A stretch of 6,085 nt of DNA from Neptuniibacter sp. GTDB lineage: Bacteria > Pseudomonadota > Gammaproteobacteria > Pseudomonadales > Balneatricaceae. Positions within the stretch are counted from its first letter, which is position 1; every line of letters starts with the position of its first letter. The position numbers and the translations under genes are program-made. Shown here piece by piece: positions 1 through 5,020 of this stretch. Location: assembly GCA_030149405.1 (NCBI GenBank), contig JASBRM010000225.1:1-6085 (forward strand), written 5' to 3'. The notes under the pieces were generated by a model, which worked only from the letters and a program-made list of their open reading frames with translations, did not search any database and had not been told where the DNA came from.

Positions 1-92
1 GTATACCAGCGGCCTTCAACCTTAGGCTCAGATTCAAAACAGCCTGAAAGCCCGATTACCAGAGCCAGAACAATTCCTGTTCTTATAATCAT
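1..92 (-). CDS. Lipoprotein, N-terminal part only (cut by left edge)
   Basis: The first 30 codons of a gene running off the left edge. They encode a short basic start, a hydrophobic stretch (residues about 6-15) and a lipobox L15-S16-G17-C18, so the mature protein should begin at acylated Cys18. Residue 19 is Phe rather than Asp, which favours outer-membrane sorting. The mature start reads FESEPKVEGRWY. The ATG overlaps the stop of the SHOCT gene as ATGA, so translation is probably coupled and the gene is the fifth of the minus-strand operon. From memory, a V-E-G-R-W-Y-T start after a lipobox occurs in small c-type cytochromes next to copper genes, but no CxxCH is in view, so that identity is only a guess. 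The lipoprotein call itself is well supported. Confidence 0.75.
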   Translation of the reverse strand, partial: MIIRTGIVLALVIGLSGCFESEPKVEGRWY

Positions 93-307
93 CTATCTAA
101 TTCTGCCTTCATCTTCAAATACTCTTCTTCAGAAATTTCACCTTTGGCATAACGCTCATCAAGAATATCAGTTGCGGTTGATGAAAGCTTACCCCTTCCG
201 GACAAAGCTTTTACGACTAACACAATCACTACAACGACAATCAATAACCAAATTATCATCCCGAATCCATGCCATCCTGATGAAAACATTCCATCTGTAT
301 GCCACAT
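89..307 (-). CDS. Small membrane protein with C-terminal SHOCT domain
   Basis: A 72-residue protein. Residues 1-17 are rich in Trp, His, Met and Gly (W2, H3, M7, H13, M17) and could touch metal at the membrane face. Residues about 17-33 form one strongly hydrophobic helix (IIWLLIVVVVIVLVV). After a short basic linker, residues about 46-71 match the SHOCT motif, ILDERYAKGEISEEEYLKMK. Such short membrane-SHOCT proteins are common near copper and heavy-metal genes, with no agreed function; SHOCT is thought to act in oligomerisation or membrane association. The start is set by GGGAGG six bases before the ATG; this Shine-Dalgarno begins just after the copG stop, only 14 bases upstream. The stop overlaps the next gene's ATG (ATGA). 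The domain call is firm, the role unknown. Confidence 0.85.
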   Translation of the reverse strand: MWHTDGMFSSGWHGFGMIIWLLIVVVVIVLVVKALSGRGKLSSTATDILDERYAKGEISEEEYLKMKAELDR

Positions 308-321
308 GATTAGCCTCCCAC

Positions 322-813
322 TTAATAGTCAGCGTATTCTGAGAACACTCCTACCTCGCCCTTAGAGTCAACGGAGTAAACTTTGAAATCATGTTTTGGA
401 GCCCCCGGCATATCCATGCCTGGACTTCCTGATACCATCCCGGGGACCGTTAGAAGCTTTATATCTGCATTAGATAGAACCTTTTTAATATCCTGTGCAG
501 GTACGTGCCCTTCGATAACCTTTCCATTGATCCTAGCCGTATGGCATGAATACCCCTGTTTTGGTACTCCCAGTTGCTCTTTCAATGGAGTCACATCAGA
601 AAGCACATGGTCCCTAACAACAAAATTATGTTCTTTGAGGTGTGTTATCCAGGTTTTACAGCAGCCACAACTTTCGCTTCTGTATACATCAATTTCATAT
701 TTAATATCGTCTCGCCCTTCCAACCAATAGGGATCGCCAGCGTAAGCAGGTAGGGACATTGCCAAGAAAAACAAAATGGCAATTTTTTTCATGCTTGCAG
801 TTACTTTATTCAT
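322..813 (-). CDS. copG: CopG-like DUF411 periplasmic copper protein
   Basis: A 163-residue protein with a signal peptide (KK, then a hydrophobic core ending L-P-A-Y-A-G near residue 26). The DUF411 body follows: S48-C49-G50-C51-C52 on a thioredoxin-like fold, the second conserved element Y88-S89-C90-H91, and E101-G102-H103-V104-P105. The family was studied as CopG of Vibrio cholerae and Pseudomonas aeruginosa, where CxCC, Cys-His and His residues hold a small copper cluster; redox or copper-relay roles are proposed. The C-terminal tail adds Met125 region residues in P-G-M-V-S-G-S-P-G-M-D-M, possibly extra copper ligands. The ATG shares one base with the cueR stop (TAATG), and GGAGAGG lies ten bases upstream inside cueR, suggesting coupled translation. 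Met8 (position 792) is an alternative start but has no clear Shine-Dalgarno. The neighbourhood supports a copper role. Confidence 0.9.
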   Translation of the reverse strand: MNKVTASMKKIAILFFLAMSLPAYAGDPYWLEGRDDIKYEIDVYRSESCGCCKTWITHLKEHNFVVRDHVLSDVTPLKEQLGVPKQGYSCHTARINGKVIEGHVPAQDIKKVLSNADIKLLTVPGMVSGSPGMDMPGAPKHDFKVYSVDSKGEVGVFSEYADY

Positions 814-1223
814 TACTGTAAAACCTCTCCGTGACCCTCAGTACACAATTCTTCTAAAATCGGGCAATCATGATCCGCATTACCCGGACATGATTTTGAC
901 ATTTTAATCAAAGCTAGCTTGATATCTTCGAGGTGCTTAATCTGACTCTGAACACGCTCTAGGTTATGCTGCACTTTCTCTTTCACCTCGGCGGATGCAC
1001 GGTCAGGATCATGCTGAAGATCCAGAAGCTGCTTGCATTCATCAAGAGAGAAGCCCAACCCTCTGGCCCGCTTTATAAATCCCAGTATTTCTAACTGGTC
1101 CTCTGTGTAAAAGCGATAACCGTTATCGGACCGGCGAGCCTTGGGGACGATTCCCTTTTCTTCGTAAAAACGGATTGTCTTACTGGTCAGACCAGTAAAC
1201 TTTGCTGCTTGTGAGATATTCAT
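813..1223 (-). CDS. cueR: CueR-type Cu(I)-responsive MerR-family regulator
   Basis: A 136-residue activator. The N-terminal winged helix-turn-helix reads MNISQAAKFTGLTSKTIRFY, followed by the E-E-K-G and D-N-G-Y-R-F-Y elements. A long dimerisation helix spans about residues 75-108. The metal loop is S111-C112-P-G-N-A-D-H-D-C120-P-I-L. C112 and C120 and the spacing equal those of E. coli CueR, and S77 (R-A-S-A-E-V) is the serine typical of sensors for monovalent ions. The start is the ATG at 1223, not a GTG 30 bases upstream, because AGGGA sits eight bases before it and the length (136) matches CueR (135). Extra Cys127 and His131 near the C terminus resemble the Cys/His tail of other CueRs. 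It lies second in the minus operon and should control the CueR-type promoter at 1729-1759. Confidence 0.95.
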   Translation of the reverse strand: MNISQAAKFTGLTSKTIRFYEEKGIVPKARRSDNGYRFYTEDQLEILGFIKRARGLGFSLDECKQLLDLQHDPDRASAEVKEKVQHNLERVQSQIKHLEDIKLALIKMSKSCPGNADHDCPILEELCTEGHGEVLQ

Positions 1224-1231
1224 TCTGATAT

Positions 1232-1236
1232 TCCCT
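1232..1236 (-). promoter_or_regulatory. Ribosome binding site fixing the cueR start
   Basis: AGGGA on the minus strand lies eight bases before the ATG at 1223. It argues against the in-frame GTG at 1253, which would add ten residues not found in CueR proteins. Confidence 0.7.
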
Positions 1237-1289
1237 GCATAAGTTAAATGCACCCACGCCTAGAGCTGATGGGTATTACTTTGGATAAG

Positions 1290-1327
1290 CAGGAAGCATT
1301 ACGCTCCTGATGATTAGCTCATCAGGA
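1290..1327 (-). other. Two overlapping, mutually exclusive hairpins at the end of the first minus-arm gene
   Basis: Hairpin A has perfect 9-bp arms (1305-1313 and 1319-1327, TCCTGATGA / TCATCAGGA) and a 5-base loop that holds the TAA stop codon of the small secreted protein. Hairpin B has arms 1290-1297 and 1303-1309 (seven pairs, one bulged A, loop ATTAC). The two share bases 1305-1309, so only one can form at a time. No T tract follows on either strand, so neither looks like an ordinary intrinsic terminator. They sit between the first gene and cueR and could set mRNA decay, readthrough or translation downstream. The pairing is seen directly; the role is inferred. Confidence 0.45.
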
Positions 1328-1646
1328 CTTGAGGGGGTCTATCTTTCTGGGTGATATACAGCGACATCAAAGTCGCCTTATAAAGAGTCTTGGTATAGGG
1401 TGGATAAGCTATGTCCAATGATGTAACACTGGAAATGGCAGAACAAAGATGTCCTCCACATGAACTCTGTAACTCGCACCCTGGCTGATCAGCACAATCA
1501 ACGGCGGAATGCATATCACCTCCCATCTCTACCATAGAGTGCATATCAGAAGATATATGCTCCATTGGCAAAGCTGCAGCCACACTCATCTGAGTTGTTC
1601 CAAACAACGTCATTAAAAGTGCAAAGATGGTGAAAAACCGTTTCAT
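1314..1646 (-). CDS. Small secreted Cys/His/Met-rich protein, probably copper-binding
   Basis: A 110-residue protein of unrecognised family. A clear signal peptide (M-K-R, then hydrophobic residues 4-18, ending S-V-A-A-A-L near 25) is followed by a Met/His segment (MEHISSDMHSMVEMGGDMHS, residues 28-47) and a Cys cluster C51, C57, C63, C68 with H66. The tail ends Y97-I-T-Q-K-D-R-P-P-Q. The pattern suggests a periplasmic copper-binding or copper-sensing small protein, comparable in style to CopL or DUF2946-type proteins, but I cannot assign it. A distant partner with a similar tail lies at 2127-2471. I chose the second ATG (1646) because AAAAGG lies seven bases before it; the first ATG (1652) has that site only one base away. 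It is the first gene of the minus arm, 90 bases before cueR. Confidence 0.75.
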   Translation of the reverse strand: MKRFFTIFALLMTLFGTTQMSVAAALPMEHISSDMHSMVEMGGDMHSAVDCADQPGCELQSSCGGHLCSAISSVTSLDIAYPPYTKTLYKATLMSLYITQKDRPPQVLMS

Positions 1647-1653
1647 GTTCATG

Positions 1654-1659
1654 CCTTTT
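1654..1659 (-). promoter_or_regulatory. Ribosome binding site deciding the start of the small secreted protein
   Basis: AAAAGG on the minus strand is seven bases from the ATG at 1646 but abuts the ATG at 1652, so the second Met is preferred. Using it removes two residues and leaves a standard M-K-R signal-peptide start. Confidence 0.55.
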
Positions 1660-1689
1660 AATATAGCTCCACACTACCCACTGTGACAA
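1660..1689 (-). promoter_or_regulatory. Possible sigma70 promoter for the minus-strand arm
   Basis: On the minus strand TTGTCA (1684-1689) and TATATT (1660-1665) are 18 bases apart, each one mismatch from consensus. A start about seven bases past the -10 would fall near 1653, which would exclude the AAAAGG site, leaving an almost leaderless message. That makes the call uncertain. An imperfect ACCC...GGGT dyad overlaps the -35 region. Confidence 0.3.
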
Positions 1690-1728
1690 TAGGGTCTAAA
1701 AATAGTTTTTTATTTTTTACCGCTTTTC

Positions 1729-1759
1729 TTGACCTTACTCTAACTGGAAGGCTTAAGCT
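1729..1759 (+). promoter_or_regulatory. CueR-type promoter and operator of the plus-strand arm
   Basis: TTGACC (1729-1734) and TAAGCT (1754-1759) are separated by 19 bases, the over-long spacing diagnostic of MerR-family promoters. The spacer carries the CueR dyad, with CCTTAC on the left and GGAAGG on the right. It closely follows the E. coli copA promoter, which has TTGACC, a 19-base spacer with CCTTCC...GGAAGG, then TAACCT. The left arm has one departure (CCTTAC for CCTTCC). It lies 27 bases before the ATG at 1787 and points only at the plus-strand genes. The local cueR product is the obvious ligand-responsive activator. Confidence 0.9.
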
Positions 1760-1786
1760 GAATTAAATCGTAAGGGAAATACAACC

Positions 1787-2098
1787 ATGTCCGAAGCTAC
1801 AGAAGAGACTCGAAGCATTAAATTCTCACGTGTAGGAGACAGTGAGAAACTAACAGAAGAGTTATCCAATCTTGATGGAGTAATCGGGTTGCTGATGGCT
1901 AAAGATTGGTTAGAGGTTTCATACGATGCAGCACAAATTCAGTGGAAAGGGATTGAACAGGTAATAACTAATAACCAGTTTGAATTGAGATCCGGCCTAC
2001 TGAGCAAATGGAAACGTAGTTGGTACCAATATTCTGATGCAAATGTCAGGGACAATTTCAACCACAAACCCCATTGCTGTAACAAACCACCGAAATAG
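1787..2098 (+). CDS. Small cytosolic HMA-like protein lacking CxxC, with C-terminal His-Cys-Cys
   Basis: A 103-residue protein with no signal peptide or membrane helix. Residues about 9-68 read like a ferredoxin-fold heavy-metal-associated domain: strand IKFSRVG, helix SEKLTEELSNLDGV, strand LEVSYDAAQI, helix WKGIEQVITNNQ, then FELRSG. The CxxC normally found in the first loop is absent. The tail holds W79-Y80, D84-A-N-V-R-D-N and then H93-K-P-H96-C97-C98-N-K-P-P, a likely replacement metal site. It may be a Cu(I) chaperone or buffer; I recall similar proteins in other gammaproteobacterial copper loci but know of no tested function. AAGGGA sits nine bases before the ATG. As the first gene after the CueR promoter it should be copper-induced. 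Confidence 0.8.
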   Translation: MSEATEETRSIKFSRVGDSEKLTEELSNLDGVIGLLMAKDWLEVSYDAAQIQWKGIEQVITNNQFELRSGLLSKWKRSWYQYSDANVRDNFNHKPHCCNKPPK

Positions 2099-2126
2099 TA
2101 CTGAAACGGAAGCAACGGCGAGAAAA

Positions 2127-2471
2127 ATGAAATACCTCATTCCTAAAAACTGGCATTATATTTTGATAGCTGCTCTAGTTTCCTGGAATAGTCTATCTTT
2201 CGCTAATAATCATCCAGATACGGCACCCTCTCACCATGCCACAGCTACTGAGTGCCACGGAATATCTGAAAGCACTCTACCCAATTCTGATTTTGGTCAC
2301 TGTTCGCCCTCAATTTCTGCAATCTTTCCACCACAGAGTGTTGCAGCGGAATTTATCGCTGCTTCACCCCAGGATGATATTGATGACCTCTATCAGTTCC
2401 ATCTCTATCTACGTGAAAAGAAACCCCCTCGCTTTCCCTTCACTCCAAATCAACAAGTTAACTCGGCGTAA
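2127..2471 (+). CDS. Small secreted Cys/His protein of unknown function
   Basis: A 114-residue protein with a signal peptide (K-N-W-H-Y, then ILIAALVSW, ending S-L-S-F-A near residue 26). The mature part has H29, H36, H37, C43-H44 and H58-C59, a low-complexity middle (S-P-S-I-S-A-I-F-P-P) and a tail Y94-L-R-E-K-K-P-P-R-F-P-F. The tail and the G-H-C-S motif resemble the small protein encoded at 1314-1646 (G-H-L-C-S and Y-I-T-Q-K-D-R-P-P), so the two may be distant relatives. A periplasmic copper-binding role is inferred from residues and position. I chose the ATG at 2127: the open frame reaches back to 2037 inside the previous gene, but only this Met gives a signal peptide. The Shine-Dalgarno is weak (GCGAG region). 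The gap from the previous stop is 28 bases. Confidence 0.7.
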   Translation: MKYLIPKNWHYILIAALVSWNSLSFANNHPDTAPSHHATATECHGISESTLPNSDFGHCSPSISAIFPPQSVAAEFIAASPQDDIDDLYQFHLYLREKKPPRFPFTPNQQVNSA

Positions 2472-2487
2472 GCTGAAATGGAGTACT

Positions 2488-2553
2488 GAACTGGTCGGGT
2501 TTCACCCTCCGCTACTGTCACAATTTTTATACGCGGCCGACCAGTTCCTTTTT
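2488..2553 (+). terminator. Long hairpin with T tract between the small genes and copI: terminator or attenuator
   Basis: Perfect 11-bp arms, GAACTGGTCGG (2488-2498) and CCGACCAGTTC (2537-2547), enclose a 38-base loop and are followed by C and five T residues (2549-2553). This has the layout of an intrinsic terminator, although the loop is unusually large. It lies in the middle of what otherwise looks like one copper operon, 15 bases before the copI ATG. Partial readthrough would lower copI-copA-copB transcript relative to the two small genes. I saw no convincing new promoter between it and copI. Pairing is seen; termination is inferred. Confidence 0.6.
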
Positions 2554-2567
2554 AAGTAGAGGTTCAC

Positions 2568-3074
2568 ATGAAAAAGTTAATTACCACAACACTACTATCA
2601 ATAGTTTTTATTACCCCGGAAGTTATCGCAGGGATAAAAGACCACGATGCCCATGGAGTGCAACACCACAACGAGATGATGAATAAGCATCACATGAGCA
2701 TTGGGCAACCTGGCAAATACTCTGAAATCACCAAAACCCTATCGATTAACGCCAGCGACCAAATGAATTTCAGCCTAAGCAGCATCGAGCTTAAGGCAGG
2801 ACAAACCATTGAGTTTGTCGTAACAAATACCGGGCAACTTCCCCACGAATTTGTTCTTGGCACACGTAAACAGATCGATATGCATCGCCAAGAGATGAGG
2901 GATATGCCGGATATGAAGCATTCCGACAACAACACACTATCTTTAAAACCAGGCGAGACAAAAACTCTGATATGGAAATTTACTTCCGTTGGTGACTTCT
3001 TAGCCGCATGCACCTTACCCGGGCATTACGAGGCAGGAATGATTACAAAAATAAACGTCGGTAAGAGTCAATAA
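2568..3074 (+). CDS. copI: CopI-like periplasmic cupredoxin
   Basis: A 168-residue protein. A signal peptide (residues 1 to about 21, ending V-I-A-G) is followed by a His/Met-rich segment (DHDAHGVQHHNEMMNKHHMS, residues 25-44). A cupredoxin domain spans about residues 55-165. The type 1 copper ligands are visible: H93 in L-P-H-E-F, C148 in A-A-C-T, H153 in P-G-H-Y and M158 in A-G-M. A second Met/His insertion lies at residues 105-118 (M-H-R-Q-E-M-R-D-M-P-D-M-K-H). CopI proteins of Vibrio and Rubrivivax are periplasmic cupredoxins that support copper tolerance under various oxygen levels. AGAGG lies five bases before the ATG. The stop is 10 bases before copA, whose Shine-Dalgarno begins at the copI stop, so the two are surely co-transcribed. 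Confidence 0.88.
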   Translation: MKKLITTTLLSIVFITPEVIAGIKDHDAHGVQHHNEMMNKHHMSIGQPGKYSEITKTLSINASDQMNFSLSSIELKAGQTIEFVVTNTGQLPHEFVLGTRKQIDMHRQEMRDMPDMKHSDNNTLSLKPGETKTLIWKFTSVGDFLAACTLPGHYEAGMITKINVGKSQ

Positions 3075-3084
3075 GGGGAACCCT

Positions 3085-5007
3085 ATGAAAAAACAATCAC
3101 TACCAAAACATATAAACTCCAGCAGACGCCGCTTTGTTACCGGTTTAGCAATGGGTGGAGTTTTGGCGGGATTCGGCTTTAAATCCCAATCTTTATTTGC
3201 CGCTGCCTCACAAACCGGCACTCCTGAACTGAGGGGCAATAACTTTGACCTCACAATAGGTAAGCAAGCGGTTAATTTCACAGGTGCTCCACGTTTTGCT
3301 ACAACCGTTAACGGTTCCTTACCCGCCCCTGTACTGCGCTTCAAAGAGGGTGAAACTGTAACGCTACGTGTTACCAATACTTTAGCTGAAGACAGTTCTA
3401 TCCATTGGCATGGATTGATTCTCCCTCCGGAAATGGATGGTGTACCCGGCCTATCCTTTGCTGGAATCAAACCCGGCGAATCCTATAACTACCAGTTTAA
3501 AGTCACACAGTCTGGCACTTACTGGTATCACAGCCATTCAGGGTTTCAGGAACAAACGGGGCTTTATGGAGCCATCGTAATTGAACCCAAAGAACCACCA
3601 CCGTATACCTATGATCGCGATTATGTCGTTATGCTATCGGATTGGACTGATGAAGATCCAAATGACGTCTATGCCAAGCTCAAGAAGATGAGTCACTATT
3701 ACAACTTCAACGAGCGAACACTCAACGATACTTGGCGCGATATTAAGGAAAAAGGTGTTGAAGCGACATTCCAGGAGCGTGAGATGTGGAATGTCATGCG
3801 CATGAGCCAAACGGATATCTCTGATGTGACTGGCTATACCTATAGCTTTCTGATGAACGGTATTACACCTGCAGAGGGTTGGAAGGGTTTATTTAAAAAA
3901 GGTGAAAAAGTATTACTGCGCTTCATTAACAGTGCTGCAATGACATTCTTTGACGTTCGCATCCCCGGTCTGAAGATGACAGTTGTTGCAGCGGATGGCC
4001 AATATGTTCAACCCGTATCTGTTGACGAATTCAGAATTGGTGTCGCTGAAACCTATGATGTGATTGTAGAACCTGATTATGACACGGCTTACACAGTATT
4101 TGCGCAAGCCATTGATCGATCAGGCTATGCCAGAGGTACGCTCACCCCTGATTACTCTTTAACGGGTGAAGTTCCTGCTCTTGATCCAGTACCACTGCTA
4201 ACCCACACCGATATGGGTATGGGCATGGACCACAGCATGCACAACATGGGCAACTCTTCACAGATGGACCATTCCCAACACAACATGAATAGCTCAGGGC
4301 AGATGGATCATTCGCAGCACAACATGAACAGCTCAGGGCAAATGGATCATTCACAGCACAATATGCATAGTTCCGGAAAAATGGACCACTCCCAGCACAA
4401 CATGAATAGCTCGGGGCAAATGGATCACTCGCAGCATAACATGGCAAATTCTGGGAACATGGACCACTCCATGCATTCCAATAGTAGCCAAGGAATTAAG
4501 CATGCAGACACCGAGTACGGTCCTCATGTGGATATGCGGGCCGATAATCCGCAATACCGATTAGATGACCCTGGGGTAGGTTTAAGAAACAACGGACGAC
4601 GCGTTTTGACTTACGCAGACCTGAAAAACCTCAACCCAACACCTGATCCGCGTGACCCAACTCGTGAAATTGATCTACACCTTACAGGCAACATGAGTCG
4701 TTATATGTGGTCAATCAATGGAGTTAAGTACAGTGATGCAGATCCAATTCAGCTGAAATACGGAGAACGAGTACGCATCAATTTTGTTAACGACACCATG
4801 ATGAACCACCCTATGCACCTACATGGCATGTGGAGTGACCTCGAAACAGGTGATGACCGGTACATCCCTCGTAAACACACTGTCGTTGTACAACCAGGAG
4901 CTAAAATCAGTTACCGAGTAACTGCAGATGCTAAAGGTAAATGGGCATACCACTGCCACTTGATCTATCACATGCTTGGCATGTTCCGCGAAGTACACGT
5001 TAGTTAA
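3085..5007 (+). CDS. copA: CopA/PcoA-family periplasmic multicopper oxidase
   Basis: A 640-residue oxidase that binds or oxidises periplasmic Cu(I). A Tat signal peptide carries S13-R14-R15-R16-F17-V18 and a hydrophobic stretch, cut near residue 40. Three cupredoxin domains follow (about 50-170, 175-350 and 510-640). Copper motifs are H107-W-H109-G, H149-S-H151, H575-P-M-H578-L-H580 and H623-C624-H625...H629. Residues 381-470 are a Met/His array of 13-residue units. E. coli PcoA is about 605 residues, so the array accounts for the extra length. One oddity: after H629 the axial Met follows M-L-G, three residues, where relatives such as CueO have four. AAGGGG six bases before the ATG fixes the start. 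It lies between copI and copB, and induction through CueR is expected. This is not the P-type ATPase also named CopA. Confidence 0.96.
   Translation: MKKQSLPKHINSSRRRFVTGLAMGGVLAGFGFKSQSLFAAASQTGTPELRGNNFDLTIGKQAVNFTGAPRFATTVNGSLPAPVLRFKEGETVTLRVTNTLAEDSSIHWHGLILPPEMDGVPGLSFAGIKPGESYNYQFKVTQSGTYWYHSHSGFQEQTGLYGAIVIEPKEPPPYTYDRDYVVMLSDWTDEDPNDVYAKLKKMSHYYNFNERTLNDTWRDIKEKGVEATFQEREMWNVMRMSQTDISDVTGYTYSFLMNGITPAEGWKGLFKKGEKVLLRFINSAAMTFFDVRIPGLKMTVVAADGQYVQPVSVDEFRIGVAETYDVIVEPDYDTAYTVFAQAIDRSGYARGTLTPDYSLTGEVPALDPVPLLTHTDMGMGMDHSMHNMGNSSQMDHSQHNMNSSGQMDHSQHNMNSSGQMDHSQHNMHSSGKMDHSQHNMNSSGQMDHSQHNMANSGNMDHSMHSNSSQGIKHADTEYGPHVDMRADNPQYRLDDPGVGLRNNGRRVLTYADLKNLNPTPDPRDPTREIDLHLTGNMSRYMWSINGVKYSDADPIQLKYGERVRINFVNDTMMNHPMHLHGMWSDLETGDDRYIPRKHTVVVQPGAKISYRVTADAKGKWAYHCHLIYHMLGMFREVHVS
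4225..4494 (+). repeat. Tandem 39-bp coding repeat (seven Met/His-rich units) inside copA
   Basis: Units begin at 4225, 4264, 4303, 4342, 4381, 4420 and 4459; six are exactly 39 bases and the last is 36. The typical unit encodes M-D-H-S-Q-H-N-M-N-S-S-G-Q, giving two Met and two His each. Units differ mostly at third codon positions (gac/gat, cac/cat, tcc/tcg/tca, cag/caa), whereas the amino acids hardly change. That fits an older array kept by selection on protein sequence rather than a fresh replication-slippage product. Met/His runs in CopA proteins bind copper ions; the unit number may vary among strains. Confidence 0.93.
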
Positions 5008-5020
5008 GAGGGAGAGTGAG

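Noticed and set aside
383..730. Plus-strand open frame opposite copG
   Set aside because: It is the antisense of a clear DUF411 gene with signal peptide and cysteine motif, and has no start signals of its own.
1224..1253. Longer cueR starting at GTG 1253
   Set aside because: It would add ten residues not seen in CueR proteins, while the ATG at 1223 has AGGGA at eight bases and gives the usual length.
1680..2524. Near-identical 11-mers ACTGTGACAAT (1680-1690) and ACTGTCACAAT (2514-2524)
   Set aside because: They share only a short core and occur in different contexts (minus promoter area versus hairpin loop); with two copies and one mismatch this is compatible with chance.
2488..2553. Integron attC site as explanation of the 11-bp inverted arms
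   Set aside because: The outer RYYYAAC and GTTRRRY boxes are not found at the arms, and the flanking genes form a functional copper operon rather than cassettes.
2236..2559. Second plus-strand open frame overlapping the small secreted protein gene
   Set aside because: It lacks a ribosome site and signal peptide, runs through the hairpin at 2488-2553, and is in another frame of a better supported gene.
4225..4494. Regular 39-base periodicity resembling a CRISPR array
   Set aside because: There are no spacers: the units are contiguous, in frame with copA and vary mainly at third codon positions, so this is a coding repeat.
4142..4554. Cysteine-rich open frames on the minus strand opposite the copA repeats
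   Set aside because: They are antisense readings of the Met/His array; the Cys-Cys runs are produced by the repeated codons of copA. No ribosome site or signal peptide supports them.
4976..5020. Longer copB starting inside copA at 4976
   Set aside because: The extension would precede the signal peptide, and a strong GAGGGAGAG site sits right before 5021.
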